Part shown: positions 1 through 38,867 of the stretch, piece by piece
Position numbering within the stretch: position 1 is the stretch's first letter
Layout of the letters: the number at the start of each line of letters is the position of its first letter
Assembly (NCBI GenBank): GCA_008694505.1
Contig: VZDJ01007747.1
Location: forward strand, 35,649,978 to 35,713,977
Source of the DNA: Cyanoderma ruficeps
Taxonomy: Eukaryota > Chordata > Aves > Passeriformes > Timaliidae
Direction: 5' to 3'
DNA length: 64,000 nt
The notes under the pieces: generated by a model
Databases searched by the model: none
What the model saw: only the letters and a program-made list of their open reading frames with translations
Told to the model about the DNA's origin: nothing
Made by a program: the position numbers and the translations under genes

Positions 1-560
1 TTGCTTTGCTCCCAGCGCCCGTGGCTCGGGGCGCCTCCTCCTTCTCCCAGCGGAGCGGGCGCCGGCAACCGCGGCTGCCTCGGGGTGCTCGGGGAGTCGG
101 GGGAGGGAGGACGGGAAGGAGGGAAGGCTCCGCCCGGAGCTCCCGGCGGAGGCGGCGCAGCCTCGCCAGGACCCGCCGCGCCCGGCAGCGCCGGCCCCGC
201 CAGGTGCGACAGGGCCCGGGCACCGCCGCGGGGCTGGTCGGCCTGGCCACGGCGGCTTTGGCGGGATGCGGTGCCCCAGCCTGGCCTTGCCCCGGCCAGG
301 AGAGCCCTCCCTGGCCCCGGCCAGGAGAGCCCTCCCTGCTGCCCGTCCCGTGTTCGTGTGAGCTCCCCGGAAGGTGCCGCCTGTGCCTGCGGTGCGGGCA
401 GCCTGGCGAGCAGGGGCGTGCATCCCGGCTGCCCTCGAAGCCTGGATGCACATCCCTGGGGCGGACACCGCACACCAGGCACCCACTGCCAGTGGCCCTA
501 GTGCCGCTCCCGCCTCACCACGGCTGCGTTCGCCCCAGTACATTCACCTCAGTCCTCTTA
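1..560. promoter_or_regulatory. CpG-rich patch, possible promoter/first exon of an upstream gene
   Basis: The first ~560 bases are strongly GC-rich with many CpG dinucleotides, and composition drops abruptly to AT-rich after about 560. This is typical of a vertebrate CpG-island promoter cut by the window edge. Two + frames stay open for ~170-196 codons, but they are proline/arginine/glycine-rich translations expected from any GC-rich DNA, and I recognise no protein. In human, PPP2R2C lies divergently upstream of MAN2B2, so a minus-strand start here is possible; that is inference from synteny. Confidence 0.5.
289..338. repeat. Perfect 2 x 25-bp tandem duplication
   Basis: A 25-base unit (289-313) beginning GCCCCGGCCAGG is repeated exactly at 314-338 inside the CpG-rich patch. 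The identity suggests a recent local duplication. Confidence 0.85.
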
Positions 561-3000
561 CCATCCCTAGGCCACTTAGGCTATCTTACTGATTAAGGCT
601 ACAAATGCCACATAAACTCTGGGGGTATATATGCAATGCAAGGCTGGAGGGTGATTTTCATCTGGTCCACGAGCCCCTGTGGATACACAAACTGTCTTAA
701 CAGCATCACAGAGAGGTTACTAAGAAAGCAAACCTGTTACCAAGTCTAAAGGGCTCTGTGCAGTGATCTTTGCCTTCAGTGGGAAATGGTTAGGGAAATG
801 GCAAATTATAAAACACTGAAACAGTCATCTAGAGCAAATATATGTTAATAAATGCCTTTATTCTTAGAGACTTCCACCCCAAAAAACATGTCAGGAGGGA
901 AATGTAAAGGTACAGTAATTGTTCTGTTCACCAGGTGACTTTCTTGAAACCTAAGTTAAGACAATTGTGACTGCTTAGCTTGTAGTTGGCAGCATCCTGC
1001 CTACGGCTTCTGTCTTATCAAGGTAACAGTGTCAGAGGCCCACGTATGGCACAGTTTGTGTCAAAAAAGAGCAGCCACACTTTGTATAGGCAAATGAGAA
1101 AAGATTAAGAAAGAACAGAGGGAGACTATAATCAAATCATACTATGAGATTAGGAGCCAACAAGAGAATTAAGTATCGACATAGGCAGCTATCATGGCAC
1201 AATTACACTGGCTTCTCCATCTATCTTTTCGCTCTTTGTAAAATGGTATGTCAGTGGCAGGGGAGAATTGTTTTCAGCATAAATTCCACCTGACATACCT
1301 ACATTCACCCCTTCTTGCAGCAAGTAGAGACCCTCCTGATACCCTCAGGTGTGTAAACAGTGGGCAGTTTGATTAACTTTTTTTGTATAAAAGTATTCTG
1401 TTTAAATATTTACATTCTTCTCCACTGCATTCAAGACAGCGGCACACTATGGCGTTTGTGAAAGAATAAGGAGGACAATTACAGTTTCTGAAGGAAATAG
1501 GTTTAAAATGGGAGTAACATTCAGCAAATGTTCCCAGTTACTTTTAGAAACAAAGCAAAACACTGATACTTAAGCTTTCCTGGGAACTTTACCTAAATTA
1601 CAAAGATAATAATGCCTTCTGAGGTAAAAACACCAGTTTGTTTAGACAGTGTGTGTATATATATCCCCAAGCCATATGTTTGCTGAATGTACACTAGTAT
1701 TCTTGGAACTAAAAGGTTTATGCTGATGATTTGAGATGGGAAAAAGGTATCACAGGGCTTTGTTAAAGTAAAGCTTCGTCCAGCTGCTTATAGTGGTACT
1801 AACTTCCCCTAAAAATTACCTATAGACCTTGATTGCTCTTCATGACAGTGTATTATCAAAAAATAAAACTAATCTTTGCATTGCAGTGTTAGCTTCTTCT
1901 TTTGCAGAGAACTCTAAACTATATGAATTAGCAAACAAAGGCCCTGTTCTGGGAGAACCTATTCATATTAGATTTAAGTTTTATGGAATGTAGCCATTTT
2001 ATTGTGTTCAACTCATTATTACTGATTTACATATAGTATTTTTTATTCTGAACTTCAGTTATTTACAAACTTTATATGTTAAAAAAATCGCCAGTTTTGG
2101 TATATAAAGCAGCATATATTTTTTTCTTTCTAAAATGAGAAGACCAATACAAATTGTGTTTGTGGTGTGTGGTCCTTTTTGACTGGTGTCTTGAATATCG
2201 AGATGTGTTAATTTGCACCCAAGAGCCAGCTAGTCCAGAATGAATTAATCTTTCACTTCTATAAAAATCTGCAGACTACTGAGCTATTTGTGATTGTTTC
2301 CTTCAATCACAGAGGGGTGACTGGTTTAACTAGGTTCGGGACCTAGTAATGCTAAATCCACACCAAACTTGAAGGTGGGAGCAGTTACCCTCCTTCATGT
2401 GATGTCCTTTACTTTTGCACTGTTGGAAATGAGCGAGGACTTTGATATGGTATTTTATGTCATTTCAGAATTGTAATGTTCTCAAAAGCACGTGATTTAG
2501 TCAAACTAAAACTTAAGGAAGGTAGTTGATTTATACTATAGTGTATGTGTTTTAAAGAATCAAAGTTTTTAAAAATAATTTTATCAGTTTTGGCTTTCAA
2601 TATCACAATGATTTAATAGGTAGAAACTGGTGCAACTGCTTACAAAAACTTCTGAGGAGACTGGACTATATTATACGATAATATTTTTCAGTTTGGGGTT
2701 GAATTTTTTCCCTTTTCACTTGGACTTTATGCAGACAGAAGCGTTTACCTTTTCAGTTCTCAGCAGAGTCCACCTGTGCCTAGCAGCAATAAAACAAGTG
2801 ACAGAACCAATTTCAATAGGATCAGAAGGTCAACCACATAAAATTTAATCCTTCTTCAATTTCAAAACTTCAGAGATGCAGACAATAATCCGTGATGCAC
2901 TACTATACCATAAAATAAAGTACTTGAGCTCAATTCAAAGGAATTTTCTAAAAACAAAAAGGATTTATAGGTGTCCAAGATGCAGAACTCAGCCTCTCTC
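561..3000. other. AT-rich spacer between the left CpG patch and MAN2B2
   Basis: No convincing exon, RNA gene or mobile element is visible. The short open frames are AT-rich and have no recognisable product. Confidence 0.6.
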
Positions 3001-3265
3001 TGAGCAGCCCACTGTTATCTGCAAAGCAGCTCCGGAATTCCCGGCGAGAGCGACTCGGGGACTGCGGTTTCCGTCCCTCAGCCCCCGCGGTGACAATCCC
3101 CGGCACCCGCAGCGCCGCCCGGGGCTAAGGCGGAGTCACCCCTCGGGCCCCAGAGCCCTGCCGCTGGCGGGAAGGCTCCGGCTCCTGCTCCTATTTATTA
3201 TTTCATTCCGTACGGGGAGGCGGTGCCGCGGGACGCGGAAGTGCGGCGGGAGCGCCGCAGCCGCC

Positions 3266-30042
<26,777 letters not shown>

Positions 30043-30185
30043 TGTTTGATGATGTATGTTAGGTGAATATGTAATATCTTGGAAGTTTTGTTTCAAGATA
30101 TAAGTGATGATCTTGAAAAATATCCTACTGCTATTAATGAAAGAAAAATTCATTTTGCAATAAACTTTGAATTTAATTGAGTTGT
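30043..30185 (+). terminator. MAN2B2: MAN2B2 3' UTR and poly(A) signal
   Basis: A canonical AATAAA at 30159-30164 lies 117 bases after the stop codon, implying a short 3' UTR with cleavage near 30180. Confidence 0.75.
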
Positions 30186-33100
30186 TGGTTAATTATTTAC
30201 AACTTTTATTCTCTGAAACTTGTTGAATGCAAAAAAGTTGCAGAGTTTTGCAGAGTGAGCATATTGAACATTTTTTTGCTTGCTATTGATGGTTTTAAAG
30301 TGATTGCTTCTATGACACTTCACTGTGGACCACTAACACAATCATATTAATCCTACAGCCTTGAATTGTCTTTCTAATTAATAATGCTGCCAAGAGTCTT
30401 TCTCTTATGGTTCTTATTGTTAGAGAAGATGAGTTCCCAATCACAGAGTAGTGATTGGTCTAGTGCTGGTCTGTTCCTGCATGCAAAGAGAGAAATCCCT
30501 GCTGTATTTTAGCTACTTTGTCTTCTGGGTAACAACGGCAAGGTTTCTGCTTTGCTATAAACTGAAATGGAATGTACTGTTTGTATTCCTTTGCCCCAAG
30601 TGCATTTAAATTGTGGCTCTTTAAGGTTCAGAACTGATGAACTTTGCCTGAGAGAATCCTGGTCCTGGTGTGTCTTGTGGTCAGGGCGAACTGAAGCCAG
30701 TTTGACAACAGAAGGTGTCTTGTCCCATGGCACTGGCTCGTCATGTAACCTGAAGGAGGAACACTGTTCTTGTGATGCTGTGAACTTTCTTACTTAGGCT
30801 CAGAGAATGTGCACAGTGGTAGCAGGAAATGTTCCAATAGCAGCAAGTCAAAGTTAACTATGGAATACTGTGTGGAGAGGCTAAACTGCAGTGTGGGCAA
30901 ATTCTAGGCAGATCTGCAGAGGGAAGCTTGGATAGTGACTAACTTTTCCAAGAGCTGGAATGGATTTTTGTCAAAAATAAAAGCTGTATTTTTTCTATTT
31001 TTGTTCTTAGCACTAGACAGTGTGGATGTGTAGAATCTTACTCTGTTCTCATGCCATTGGGCATCTCTACTTATTTTTTTTATTCAACAGGAAAATGCCC
31101 ATGGCTGAGGTGAGAATCAAGTTGGTCACTTCACTGCAGTAGTAATAATGAATTATGCTTGGTGCAACATTGTACAAAGCTGTATTTCTGATGAATGAAA
31201 CATAAAACTGAAAGAGGAAATAGAGAGGTTAGAAGACAATAGGTGCATTTTCAGCCAGTTAATGGTCCAGATCTAGAATCATGTAAAAATTACATTTTAC
31301 TGCAGTAGTTTTTCTAATTTACTTCGGCTGTTTAGCAATAATTTTCTCCACATGGAGACACTGTTCAAGAGCAAAGGAAAAAGAGTGAAAAAGGCTCTTC
31401 CAGAATACCTATTGGGAAATGGCTATGAAGACCTGCACTGGTGGTCAACTTTTCTGTGCAGACAGCCTGTTTTGCATCTAATTGAAATCACTGCAGAAAC
31501 TGTCACATTCAGTTACTGGATGAGGAAAGGTTGTTTTGTATTTTGTGATGGGTTTTTTTCATCCTTGGCTGTAAATATTTAGTGATGTGCCAATCAAACC
31601 TGTCCTACCAGTGAAAGCCATTTTCCTGCAACATTAAGGCAGAAGGGGAAGCACATAAACACAGTTACTGTGATGCAGTAAAGCATGATGACAGCTGGTT
31701 TTCATTTTGTTTTGTTTATGTATTTGGGAAATGAAATGTGTTCAACTATGAAATTTCCCTTGCTTCTACATCTTCCTTCATTCCCTGCTTGGTTCTGCCG
31801 TGGAATGTAATGCATGGGTTACACAGGGATATATTGCAATTCATATTTTTGTCACTGAAGTGGTGTTTGCTAATACAAATGATGGTAACAGCAAGTCATG
31901 TTGATAGATTATAAGAATTGAACTGTCCCTTCAGTGAGCAATTATGTAGTCAGTCCTGGCCAAGCAGCAAAGGATCCTACAGCTGCTACCTCTAGGCACT
32001 GCTTTCCCAGGTGGCAGATGGAGCTAGGCCTACAGAAACCTTCTTATACAGGATAATGTAAGCAGGAATACCTCATTACCAGCTGATTTATCTGTTGGAG
32101 GGAATTTCTCTTTTGATTAGCAGAAGCTCTCTGATTTAAAGGAAAAAAAATAACATGAAAAGGAATATTTTATCTGGAGTTATTTCAATGCAATTGGCCA
32201 TCAGGGAATAATTTGCCAGAGTCAAATCTTATATTGCACCAGAGGCATCCTGGACTGTGGTCTGTAAAAAGCATGGCATTCCTGCTAGAAGAAAATGTCA
32301 TTCCATATTTTGTATGTTCTTTTTCCTGAGAAGTCTCAGCCTAAGCAAACGGAAGCCTGTAGGCATTCAAATCTCAGTAGAGGGACCTATTTACTAATGA
32401 TCCTTTTTCTTCCCTCACATATATGAACCTAGTGAGGAGGAATACTGCCGTGCTACATAAAAAAAATTATAGAAATCAAGCCACTCAAACACTACTTCAA
32501 ACCATACATCAGACAGGACCTGCAAAAGAAAGAGGGTTGATGTAATGTTACAACCAGACGATGAAGTCACACGTGGGCAGCATATTTGTGCTATGGTAAG
32601 CCTTGGTGTTAGTTCCACACACATTCTCCTCAGTGTTACTATCTATTAATAAATTTTCCCAGCTGACAGTTACACCTCAAAAAAGCTGCTGTCTCATTAA
32701 TATTTGTATTGCAAGCTCTCAGACAAGTCTGACATATATGTAAGGAGAAGGAAGAGAATTTAGATCCTCTTTGTTTAAAGTTTCAAGTAATTTTCAGTAT
32801 ACCTCAGCTGGTGCTCTTTGAAAGTGACGGAGAAATGTTTGGGAAGAGAGATTTTTGGAAGGTATTTGGAAGAGACTGACTCTGCATAGAGCAATTGCTC
32901 TGCAATCTCCAGCAGACAGGTCAGTAAGTTTACACACTTAGAGAATCCAAATTCATCAATGCAGTTTCCAAGGTTAAATATGATTGAGTTGCAGAAAGAT
33001 CCCATTAATATTTGTTTTCTTTCTGTCGTAGATGCTTTCCTGACCCACATGGTTATTTTGTGTGCTACACTTCTCCTGGCAGCAAAGGTCACTTAAGAAA

Positions 33101-36100
33101 TTTTGATACCATACTTTTCCACCCACTCAGTAGTGCTGTGATGAGAGTTTGTGTTGTAAAATGGTACAGAGAAGTTACCAGGACTAAAAATAAACCTTTC
33201 AGCCAACCCCTTTTTTTGTGTGCTAGTTCATTTCATCTCTGACAGTAGATGATTTGGACTAGAACCAAAGTATCTCTTAGAGTAAATACAAGCTGCTGTG
33301 AGCACTATGGAAAAAGCTTCACCTAGTTCCTGGACAAATTATTCTGCATATTGGAGCTGCCAGCTGCACAACTCAAATAAATTCACAAATGCAGTTATTT
33401 AAATGCAAAATAAAACACTTTTTCCTTTGGATTTACACAGGCATGTTTGCGTATGTAAATTTTTACTGGAATCTACATCTTTGATCAGTATTACCAAAGC
33501 ATGAATAGGAGCAGAATTATTTACATGATGAAATAATATCCTTAAATATAAAATATTTGCTTTAATAAATCCTTTTATTAATTTAAATTTAAAGGTACTT
33601 GTTATGTCCTCACTAGTTCTAAAAGATGATAAACAAGTTAGCTGGATACCATCAGAAATGGAGCTAGCCTGCAGCACTTTGTGACATTTATCTTTGCTAT
33701 CTTCTTCCTTTTAATTTTATGTGGCAATCTAAATAACACTGAAACTTTGTCTGTAAGGTAGATACAGAAAAGTAGATGAGCTGGTGCACTGTGCTTTTGT
33801 TGCTGATAACTGGAAAGGAACAATGCCTTAGGCTCTAAATGTGACTGTGTCATCATTACAAAATGTTGTTCAGTTGTTTCTGGGCACCTGCCCAGTGCTG
33901 CTAAAACCTGATGTCAGTTCTAGGAAAATAGCGGCTGACAGATTCTTAATCAAGTTCTTAATGTAACTGATTGATATTCTCAGCATTTTTTTTTTAATTC
34001 TGTCATTGTGATTTTGACATTATCCAACTGGATATGTCTGTGGAAATTTTTTTTCTGGCCTGATAACTTTGCGTTTGAAACATGGAATAAGATGGGTAAG
34101 TTAAGAAACAAATACAATGTTTCATCTTCCAGGGATTGTCTCTGGCCAGGCCATGTAAGCGTTTCTGGGTTGGAGCCATAAATCAGTGCTGGAAAATATT
34201 AAGCAGCATACAGTTGCCTATATTTACAGAAAAAAATTTAATAATTGATGACAATTAAGTTTTTCTCTTGATGAGGTAAGTGTAAATTTTCTTTTAACCC
34301 ATACTTGTAATCTTCCTGAAATAAGCTTTAATGTACATGGCACTGATGTTGCATTAATGCAGCTTTACCCATAGAGGTGATGGTTGATGCATTGCATGCA
34401 CGGCATGCACACATCCCCACTGGTGGTGTAGGATGCTGGGGCCACTTTGAGTGTGATCATGGAATTCAGCCTTGCTCTACTGCTCCTGCAAGTGGAGCTC
34501 TGCTGCTGTTAAGGCAAAAGTACAAAAGTACTTCTCACAGGAGGGAAAAATTTAGGCAACATTTCAGCAAGGAGCCAATGAAATGTATGATAAAGAAAGG
34601 TAAGAGCAAAACTTGACTTCAGTGTAACCCATGTGCAGTCATTGCCTCTGGCTTTGGAAAAGACCCATCTGGTTGGCTGGAAGAGGCTGCTGACAAGCAC
34701 ATGCACAGCAGCTGAACAAACTTCACCTTTGTAAAGTGCTTTTAAATGAAGGATTTTAAAAGGACAATGGCAAATGCTCTCATGAAACCACATATGGAGA
34801 AGCAGTTCTTTATGTCACACCAGAAGAGAAGCTAATCTAGGTTGAACAGCAACAAGTTACAACACAAATTATATTTCGAAGAAGAAATTACTTAATTTCA
34901 CATAGGATGGCTGGGTTCTGAAACAGCAGTTTCAGTGAGACACCCAAGTCATCACACCCAGAAGACAATTTACCTCATTTCTGTTACACAACTGACTCAA
35001 GACATTATGCACCAGTTCTGGAAGATGGTGATCATCAGCTCTCTTTATGCCTCTCAAATGCAGAGAAAGAGTAGAGGACTAGCTATGATGAGACCTTTAG
35101 CATTATCAAACATCCCTCACTTGCTGACTGGTCAAGTCACAGGAAGCCTTTCCAATCCTGCAGTACACTCCAGTTTTGGACAGTATTTTATACTGTGGGT
35201 CAGCAGGTCCAAAGGGAAACACAAAAATTATCAAAGATTTAGAAAATACCAGTGCCAGAGAATCAATGAAACAGAGAAATGAATGTAGATTATTTTAACT
35301 CTTTAACAGTCTTTTAATGTCCTAAAGTGAGTTAGGGAATCTGATCTCTTACTTGGTCAAATGCAAGCAGAAAAGATTTGTGTTACATACTGGGGGGAGG
35401 GGAAATGTCAATCGGCAGGAGCTGTAGGAGGTACTGACATTCCTGATCATCAGGCATGCACCCCTTAGGAATGGGAAAGTGATCATGCACCTGATTCACC
35501 CTTGAAATAATTTTTAATTTTACCTTTCTTTTGTTTTCCTGTGATATTGTTCTTTTATTTTATCTTTGACCAGCACATCACTTTATTTAAAATACATAGT
35601 TGCAGAAGCTCACTCACTGGAAATGAGATATTTGGAAACATGGGCTATCCTTCCTTTTTTAGTGGCAGTGGGAAGCTTGTATCTTTGCAACAAAAAGAAA
35701 CAGCACTCTACCCTATCTGGTGAGTTACAATATTTCCATTAGCACATATGACTTTCATGTCTGGTTTGAGATGGCTGGAGACGTGCCCTTGAGAGGTATT
35801 TCAGTGTATAACTTTGCTCACCTGGGCGTGGTCTGCTGAGGCATCTCGAGCTGACAGGAGGCATCAGAGGGACAGCTTGGAGTTCAGGTGGGTGTTCTTG
35901 CTTTCATTATGTATCTTTCAATGAGGGTCATCACTTAAACTGAAGATCTGGACCTAGCTAGGGTATTCAGGGATATCAGTTCTGATAATTTCTTGCTGAT
36001 TTCTTACTGAAAAAGTGAGGAGCCAGAACTCAGCTCTGCATGATAGTCTCTTACTCCTGATAGTGACAACTGGAAGTGACATCAGACTCAGCCTTGAACA

Positions 36101-36395
36101 CACAGTTCTGTTTTTTTGAAGCTGTGATTTTTTTTTTAATTAATTATTAATTTGGGTTGGTAGGGGATTTTGGAGGGCAGGGCTTTTTGTTGTTGTTGGG
36201 TTTGGGTTGTTTTTTCAAAACCTAGAACTTTAAGAATGGAAGAAGTCATAGAAAAATAATGGTGAATGACAAGGGTGCAGGACAAATACAGAAGTAGGGC
36301 AGCTATGGGCAGAGGGCTCTGATCAGTGAGATAATCTAAGGTAGTTTCTTAAGTAACTGGGTTGTTTTCAACTTATTTAATTTACAAGCATGAGC
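30186..36395. other. Intergenic spacer, first part
   Basis: AT-rich sequence with only short open frames on either strand. No product, RNA gene or mobile element is recognised. Confidence 0.6.
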
Positions 36396-36463
36396 AGACT
36401 GTAATCAATGCTCTGTGATTATGTCTTGTATGAGAGAAACTGTTATAATACATCTCATGGTAC
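36396..36463 (+). repeat. 68-bp direct repeat, copy A
   Basis: Sequence beginning AGACTGTAATCAATGCTC and ending CATCTCATGGTAC matches 38800-38867 at 67 of 68 positions by eye. The only difference is C/T at the fifth base of the ATGT(C/T)TTG segment. Flanks on both sides are unrelated. Confidence 0.9.
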
Positions 36464-38799
36464 CCAGGGAGTGGTTCCCAGACAGTTCTGTGAGTTGCAG
36501 GGGAATTTGGCCTTTGAGGGAATTCCCAGTGCAGCTGATGATTTTTTTCATCAAGTTCTGCAGGTTCCAGCCAAAAATCTAAGCACTTTTGTAGCATTAA
36601 TACAAACTTCAAGCTCATGGTAGCATACATACCACCCATTCTTAACTGGGCGGTTCTGGTTGTTCAAAATGCATGGAACAGTGATCCAGATTATTTGGCC
36701 ATGCCTACCATGCCTCCTATTTGACATTTGTCTGGCAAGGTACCTGTGTGCTGAACGTGGTTTATCAGAACACAGACAGCAAACTCCCCCTAGCAGAGTG
36801 TGAGTGTGAAGACAAAAAAGCTACTTCTTCATGACTTCTCCCCATTTATTGATTTATGCCATCTCAGCTTGACAATTTGATTTAATATGTCTGTGGGAAC
36901 AGGACTTTGTGTACATTTCAGGCAGATCTTTAATTCTCATGTTTTGCTAAAGGACTTACCTATGTATGTTGAGGAATAGGATGACTTTTGTACTGTCCAG
37001 AAGAGGACCTGAATACCACAGCAGTGTGCTAGTTTACATCATCAGAAGAGCATCCATCCAGAGGGAAGTGAATGATGAAGTTTTTTGGAAATATGAGAGT
37101 TAGAAGATGAAGGCATAAAAATGTTTTCCATTTCAGATTTCATAGAATCTGATCTACACTGCAACTTCACATCTTTAGTATTCTGAAAAAGTATTTTGTG
37201 CCTGCTGTGCCTAATTAACTAAGAGAATTGAATCCAAACATAGGAAGGCTTTGCCTTTCAACATTAGTACTGAGACATTCTTTTCCTCTGTAACTGTAAC
37301 TTTATGGCCTGTGTTTCTTTGTGTTTCCTGGGGCTGTGCTGTGTCATCGGTAAAAGTTCATTTTATATTGACTTTATGGGTAAAACTCCTGACTGGCATT
37401 TTCTTTGCTTTTTAAGGCTGTGTCTACACTTTATGAATCACTTGAATTTTTTTGCAGTGAATCAAGAGGAAAAGATGACAAATCCACTGCAACTATTGTA
37501 TCCAATGGAGCAGATGAGCAAATCCCACAAACTAGGGCAGCTGAAAAATCTAGAATGAGACAAGCATCCACCATCTACTTTGACATTCAGAACTAAACAA
37601 AATATGGCTAAATAACTATGAAACTGAAAAATATTATCATTTGCTGCTGCAAGATGGATTACGTGTTTCCTGTCAAAAGCTTGTCACTGGGACAATATAC
37701 AAGAAAAACAGTTGGTTCCAAGCAGTTTTTGAAAGTTTTTTTTTATTCTAAACATTCTAAGGAGTCTCTGAATTTGGGGGATATGTCATATGGACGACTG
37801 TCTTCAGCTCTTCCTCTGGTGTCCAGAAATACCGAGTTACTATTCTTTGAAAAAACCTTCTGGGCTGAACAACATTCTCCAACAAAAGCATTTCTTCAGG
37901 AAACTCATGTATGAATAGGAGATGGTAGAGAAAAAAATGCATGGAGCCTGAAACTGTCATCAGTGCTGACCACATTAAAGATAGAGAAGAATGCCAGAAA
38001 GCATTATGTTCCTGTGGAAAGGGAGTGTTAGTGTTAATTCATTCACAAACTAGGAATAGCCTTCCAGAGAAAGAAGTCTCCTATGAACAATGAAATACTA
38101 GGTTTAAATGAAGATATATAGATATAGATATAAAATGTATAATTATTGTCTAACTGGTTGAGGAGGGCTGCTTGGAGGAGATAGGGGTGGTAATGCTTCT
38201 TCCACTTTTGCCAACTTTAAAACTTTTTTAAAAATCACTGAAGAAAAAACGAAGTTGAAAGAATTAAGAAGAACCTGGCTTCCAAGGTCAGAACAGAGGT
38301 GAAGAGTTTTGACAGCAAAGTTAATGGCAGTTGTCCAAGGGCTGCTGAATGCCAGGAGTGGATATCTGAAATGTGAATGTGTTTATGTACCAAGGTTATG
38401 TCATCTTCTGTTAATGTTTTTTTCAGAGCTTAGCTGGAGGTTAGAACATCTTGCCATCAATGCAGGTAGGAACAACTTCACTGCTTGAGATTTTTGTCCA
38501 GCTTGTACCTGGGCGGTGCAATAGACACAAATCAGCTTCCCTAGAGCCCTTAAAAACTATTTGTGCAGTCCAAATGTGTGACTGGCTTGCTACTGGATAG
38601 TGCGAATGAAATCTCTGTGGCCAAACAGCACAGCTCGTGGTGTTGCTGTCTATGCTGTACTGACTGCAGCTCACAAAACTACCTCTCAAATTACTGTAAC
38701 TCAGCTGTGTCTCACTCTGTGCTGTGGATCCTCTTTCCTGGGTTGTTCTGTAACCTGCCCTAAATTCCCTACTGCAATAAATATGCTGCTGCCTGAACT
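36464..38799. other. Sequence between the two 68-bp repeat copies
   Basis: About 2.3 kb with no recognised coding domain. Near its right end a CTGCAATAAATATGCTGCTGCC stretch (AATAAA at 38776-38781) resembles a transcript or LTR 3' end, but I cannot assign a family. A possible terminal-exon-like open frame lies at 37457-37596. Confidence 0.4.
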
Positions 38800-38867
38800 A
38801 GACTGTAATCAATGCTCTGTGATTATGTTTTGTATGAGAGAAACTGTTATAATACATCTCATGGTAC
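38800..38867 (+). repeat. 68-bp direct repeat, copy B
   Basis: Second copy of the 36396-36463 sequence, same orientation, 2404 bases downstream, one mismatch. It begins 18 bases after the AATAAA at 38776. Confidence 0.9.

Noticed and set aside
2876..3265. An in-frame ATG at 2876 would extend MAN2B2 by 130 codons upstream of 3266
   Set aside because: The extension has no family similarity, crosses the CpG-island promoter and would bury the signal peptide. The ATG at 3266 has a strong Kozak context and gives the expected N-terminus.
38640..38800. Possible solo LTR suggested by a GC-richer stretch ending in AATAAATATGCTGCTGCC
   Set aside because: No matching second copy, no clear TG...CA ends and no short target duplication could be found, so I cannot call an LTR element.
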